NCBI GenBank assembly: GCA_021846795.1
Contig: JAJZWG010000030.1
Coordinates: forward strand, 1-7,934
DNA from: a bacterium
GTDB taxonomy: Bacteria > Patescibacteriota > Saccharimonadia > Saccharimonadales > UBA4665
DNA: 7,934 nt
Direction of reading: 5' to 3'
Shown here: in pieces, positions 5,291 to 7,934 of the stretch
How the letters are laid out: each line of letters begins with the position of its first letter
How positions within the stretch are numbered: position 1 is the stretch's first letter
Translations under genes and position numbers: made by a program
Notes under the pieces: model-generated
Seen by the model: the letters and a program-made list of their open reading frames with translations, nothing else
The model's database searches: none
Told to the model about the DNA's origin: nothing

Positions 5291-6545
5291 TTGTTTTGGG
5301 TAGATGGTGTTTGTGGCCAATAATTAATCTAGCGGTAATTCCAATAATAAATAATAAAATAGTTATTAAGCCAGCTAAATCAGATTGATTTAAAGCGGCT
5401 AAATGATATTGATGAAGAGCCATAATAACTTTTTGATTAATTAATTGATTATTGAAATAAACAGTCGGCACATAAAAACCTTGTTTGTTTTCTTGGTGGT
5501 TAATAAAATAAATTAATTGATTATTGCCAGGACTTTGATTGTAAAAAATTACTTGACCGTTTTGATTAGAAGTAGCTTTATTTTTAAAATTGTTAAGATA
5601 AAAACTTTGTCCTACAATTGGTTTAAAATTTTTTGTTAAAACAGTAATAGTAATTGTTAATCCATTTGTTTTAAAACTGTTTAATTGGCTGGTAGTAATA
5701 ATTTGACCGTTCAAACTAGTAAAAATTTTATAATAATAGGTTGTGTTGGGTAATAAATTCGTTAAGCTTAATTGATTATTCGTAGTATTTTTAGAGTTTA
5801 AAATTTGTTGATTTAAGTTTATCGGACTAAGGCCATATTTAATTAAAACATTTGCAGCTAAATTAGTGGAAATTATAACTTTCATTTGATCGGCCGATAT
5901 TTGTTGATTAATAGATTTAATGTAAATATTGGGTTTGATAGTTTTTGGTTTAGTTTGATTGGGGGTTGTAGCTGGTGACGAAGAAGGTGTTGACTGACTA
6001 GTAGTTGAGTAATTTTGATTAGAAGTAGTAACTGAATTATTGGTTGATGGTTTAGGTTGTGGTTTAGGAGCAGGAGTATAAATGTTAACTGAACTATTTA
6101 AAGAAGCTGGATTAGTCCAACTACCATTATTGGCTGCATTGGCATTACTGAGAGTTAGAGCAGTTGATCCATTATTAATGGCTTTAAATGTAATGGTGGC
6201 AATCTCAGCGTTGCTGTTAACCGAACTAGATAAAATTGTGCAAGAAAATATGACAGCTGTGCTTTGAGGTGAATCTTGAACGCAGGTTGGAAAAGCAGAA
6301 CCACTGATTGAGTTTGAAACATATTGTAAATAATTAGGATTATAATTAACATTGGCTTGAACGGCGTTGACTGAAGTACCGGGATTGATCATTAAACTTA
6401 TTGTAAAAATAGAACCATTTTCTTGATTTAAATTAGAAGGAGAAATATAAATAGTACCAACTGATGTAGCATAAGTTTTTAAGGGCATAATTAATAAAAA
6501 CAGAATCATTAATATTATGCTAGTGATAGAAATTTTTTTGAGCAT
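5265..6545 (-). CDS. Membrane-anchored surface protein with cohesin-like domain
   Basis: A signal peptide (1-26, likely cut after T-Y-A) is followed by a cohesin-like beta-sandwich (about 29-156). Its typical elements are an opening I-Y-I-S-P segment, F-T-I-S-L-M-I-N-P, A-V-Q-A-N-V-N-Y-N-P-N-Y-L-Q-Y (61-75) and A-T-I-T-F-K-A (116-122). A Pro/Ser/Thr/Asn-rich linker (157-205) leads to an Fn3-like domain (206-294, with L-P-N-T-T-Y-Y-Y-K), a further beta-rich domain (about 295-378, carboxypeptidase-regulatory or Ig-like), and a C-terminal membrane helix (about 389-409) with a basic tail. The topology puts the cohesin outside with the C-terminus inside. It would act as a single-site surface receptor for dockerin proteins, most plausibly the adjacent peptidase. 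A -10 box TATCAT lies 13 nt before the ATG. The cohesin assignment is by pattern; other beta-sandwich adhesion domains are the alternative. Confidence 0.82.
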   Translation of the reverse strand: MLKKISITSIILMILFLLIMPLKTYATSVGTIYISPSNLNQENGSIFTISLMINPGTSVNAVQANVNYNPNYLQYVSNSISGSAFPTCVQDSPQSTAVIFSCTILSSSVNSNAEIATITFKAINNGSTALTLSNANAANNGSWTNPASLNSSVNIYTPAPKPQPKPSTNNSVTTSNQNYSTTSQSTPSSSPATTPNQTKPKTIKPNIYIKSINQQISADQMKVIISTNLAANVLIKYGLSPINLNQQILNSKNTTNNQLSLTNLLPNTTYYYKIFTSLNGQIITTSQLNSFKTNGLTITITVLTKNFKPIVGQSFYLNNFKNKATSNQNGQVIFYNQSPGNNQLIYFINHQENKQGFYVPTVYFNNQLINQKVIMALHQYHLAALNQSDLAGLITILLFIIGITARLIIGHKHHLPKTTNDLSLNK

Positions 6546-6558
6546 TTTTTTGTTTTTT

Positions 6559-6564
6559 ATGATA
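6559..6564 (-). promoter_or_regulatory. -10 element of the cohesin-like gene
   Basis: Read on the - strand this is TATCAT, 13 nt before the ATG at 6545, with TAGAAA 17 bp further upstream as a fair -35 that lies inside the end of the Nudix gene. The remaining leader is A-rich with no Shine-Dalgarno site. The cohesin gene could therefore be transcribed on its own as well as by read-through from the Nudix gene 28 nt upstream. Confidence 0.45.
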
Positions 6565-6573
6565 TGTTTAATT

Positions 6574-7065
6574 TTAACTAGTTTCTATAATATTGTCTAG
6601 AAAATAATTAATGATCAATTTTGAATCTAAAGTTAAGTCTTGATCTTTGAGACAATTATAATCAATTGTTATAAGTTTTTTATCAATATGTTCATCTGAT
6701 GGTTGAACTTTTTCAAGGTTAATTGATTGATTAATAAATCCCGCCATTAATTCAAATATAAAACCATTATAGGAAGAATTTTTATCAGTAATTTTTCTTG
6801 ATTTGATTGATAATATTTCCGTATCTTCTAAATTAATTAATAAATCAGTTTCTTCCATAACTTCACGACTTAAACCAATGTTGATTAATTCGGGGAAGAT
6901 AATTTTACCACCCGGCAACTCCCATAACCCAGGGTTATGTTGATGATTTAAACCTCGTTTAATTACTAAAAATTTGTTTTGATAACTATCATAAATTAAT
7001 AATTTAGCTGAGGTGATAATTTTTTTGTCAGTTGATAAGTATGAATCTGGCATCAGTTCAAACAT
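6574..7065 (-). CDS. Nudix hydrolase
   Basis: Mg2+-dependent pyrophosphohydrolase acting on a nucleoside-diphosphate-X compound in the cytoplasm; the specific substrate cannot be told. At 163 residues it has normal single-domain length. The Nudix box is complete at residues 53-75: Gly53, Glu59 five residues on, then R67-E-V-M-E71-E72-T-D-L. The usual Gly near the end is Asp74, which is tolerated in the family. A W-E-L-P-G-G segment (48-53) leads into it, as is typical. The first residues (S-A-K-L-L-I-Y-D) form the expected opening strand. The ATG at 7065 has an extended -10 box 6 nt before it and no Shine-Dalgarno site. The gene lies 35 nt after yvcK and 28 nt before the cohesin-like gene, all on the same strand. 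Confidence 0.92.
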   Translation of the reverse strand: MFELMPDSYLSTDKKIITSAKLLIYDSYQNKFLVIKRGLNHQHNPGLWELPGGKIIFPELINIGLSREVMEETDLLINLEDTEILSIKSRKITDKNSSYNGFIFELMAGFINQSINLEKVQPSDEHIDKKLITIDYNCLKDQDLTLDSKLIINYFLDNIIETS

Positions 7066-7071
7066 TTTAAT

Positions 7072-7080
7072 ATTTTAACA
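7072..7080 (-). promoter_or_regulatory. Extended -10 element of the Nudix gene
   Basis: On the - strand this reads TGT-TAAAAT and ends 6 nt before the ATG at 7065, which would place the transcription start on or next to the start codon (leaderless). The whole yvcK-Nudix gap is only A and T apart from this TG, so chance occurrence is likely enough to keep confidence moderate. Confidence 0.4.
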
Positions 7081-7100
7081 TATATTTAATTAATATTTAA

Positions 7101-7934
7101 TTATATTTTATAATTATTTCTTTCTAAAGCGATAATTGGTTTGATGATTTTCAAAACTTTACGACCGTCATGTCTGATAAGTGTTCGAGGTATTAAATCA
7201 GCTGGATCTTGAATGGTTATTTCGTTAGATAATAAATCTGTCGCAATAAGCTGAATATTTTGATTATTTTTAAAATCATTTTGATTAATTCGGACTGGAA
7301 ATTCATTTTCCTTAGCATAATTTTTTAAAACTAGTTTGCTGGGAAGATTGTTATTATAAACTACAAAATCTATTTTTTTAGGTTTAATTAGTGATTGAAA
7401 TTGATTAATATAATCTTGAACGTGCCAATTATTTGTGTGATTAAAATTATTCATTAAATTTATTAGAAGAATTATTTTTGCCTGAGATTGATGAATTGTT
7501 TGTTTAATTTGATCAACTAAAAAAATTGGCACAATAGAGCAAAAGATATTTCCGGGTGCAATTACAATAAATTTAGCATTTAAAATTGAGTTTTTAGCTA
7601 TTGGATTAAGTGAACTTTTGGGCTTTAAAGTTAGTTGAGGTTGATGATTGTTAAAATGATAATTATTAATTTTATGTTCACCAATAATAATTTTATTTTG
7701 AATAGATAAAACGAGTTGGTTTTGTTGAAGTGTAACAGGAATAACTCGGCCTTTAATTTGTAGAATTTCAGAAGCTATCTCAACAGCTTTTGAGAAGCTA
7801 TCGTATTGTAAACTCAATCCGCTTAAAATAATGTTTCCTAATGATTGTCCTGACAGTGATCCTGTTTGAAAACGATAATTAAATAATTGTCTAATTTCTA
7901 GTTTAGAACTTAATGCAACTAGACATTGTCTAAT
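7101..7934 (-). CDS. yvcK: YvcK/CofD-like UDP-GlcNAc-binding protein (partial, N-terminus outside window)
   Basis: The frame stays open to the last base, giving the C-terminal 277 residues; a TTG at 7817 is internal, not the start. Family landmarks in order are I-R-Q-C-L-V-A-L-S (1-9), L-F-N-Y-R-F (17-22), G-Q-S-L-G-N (29-34), K-G-R-V-I-P-V-T-L (about 61-69), V-I-A-P-G-N-I-F-C-S-I-V-P (about 125-137) and a late L-I-R-H-D. This is the CofD-like fold of YvcK, which in Bacillus and relatives binds UDP-N-acetylglucosamine and is needed for cell-wall homeostasis on gluconeogenic carbon sources; that role is assumed here from the family. The usual N-L-M-T-Q-x-G-E-T segment is altered to N-L-M-N-N-F-N-H-T. 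The nucleotide-binding N-terminal glycine loop lies outside the window. The Nudix gene follows 35 nt downstream. Confidence 0.88.
   Translation of the reverse strand: MRQCLVALSSKLEIRQLFNYRFQTGSLSGQSLGNIILSGLSLQYDSFSKAVEIASEILQIKGRVIPVTLQQNQLVLSIQNKIIIGEHKINNYHFNNHQPQLTLKPKSSLNPIAKNSILNAKFIVIAPGNIFCSIVPIFLVDQIKQTIHQSQAKIILLINLMNNFNHTNNWHVQDYINQFQSLIKPKKIDFVVYNNNLPSKLVLKNYAKENEFPVRINQNDFKNNQNIQLIATDLLSNEITIQDPADLIPRTLIRHDGRKVLKIIKPIIALERNNYKI

Noticed and set aside
6082..6352. Two open frames within the cohesin-like gene, one antisense (6082-6267) and one in another frame of the same strand (6155-6352)
   Set aside because: Both lie wholly inside a well-supported coding region with clear domains, have low-complexity Leu/Ala or Leu/Ile/Thr-rich translations, and have no ribosome site.
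7101..7817. Treating the TTG at 7817 as the start of the YvcK-like gene
   Set aside because: The frame remains open to position 7934, and the 39 extra codons match conserved YvcK segments (I-R-Q-C-L-V-A-L-S, L-F-N-Y-R-F, G-N).
1..7934. CRISPR array, insertion sequence ends, rRNA or riboswitch
   Set aside because: I saw no regularly spaced direct repeats, no transposase or terminal inverted repeats bounding an element, and no recognisable conserved RNA motif.

Overview
The window looks like part of a small, AT-rich bacterial genome, most likely a Patescibacteria (CPR) member and possibly Candidatus Saccharibacteria. The reasons are short or overlapping gene junctions, Asn/Ile/Lys/Gln-rich proteins, almost no Shine-Dalgarno sites, and promoter -10 boxes lying 6-14 nt before start codons. 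The genetic code appears standard, since TGA serves as a stop at an ATGA junction. The taxonomic placement is inference; no rRNA or marker gene is present.

Layout. (1) Positions 1-957: the 3' end of a probable SAM-dependent methyltransferase on the + strand meets two translationally coupled 133-aa proteins of unknown function on the - strand. (2) Positions 958-2056: a 49-bp divergent promoter region, then a long-chain polyprenyl diphosphate synthase. (3) Positions 2057-3302: about 1.2 kb without an intact gene. It holds an internally deleted ATPase (AAA_14/DUF4143 type) of clearly different base composition, an inverted repeat, a short direct repeat and a possible 18-codon ORF; it reads as the scar of an acquired and decaying insert. 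(4) Positions 3303-5290: a secreted sedolisin-type (S53) peptidase with an Fn3 domain and a C-terminal type I dockerin, followed by a coupled 81-aa single-pass membrane protein. (5) Positions 5265-6545, convergent and overlapping: a membrane-anchored surface protein carrying a cohesin-like domain. (6) Positions 6574-7934, same strand as the cohesin gene: a Nudix hydrolase and the C-terminal part of a YvcK/CofD-like protein whose start lies beyond the window.

The most interesting system is the pair of convergent genes in (4) and (5). One encodes a dockerin-tagged extracellular protease and the other a single-cohesin protein whose C-terminal membrane helix would hold it on the cell. Together they suggest a minimal, non-cellulosomal cohesin-dockerin arrangement that displays a protease on the surface of a tiny, probably host-dependent bacterium. 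The small membrane protein co-transcribed with the protease is a candidate third component. The cohesin and dockerin folds are read from sequence pattern only, and their interaction is untested.
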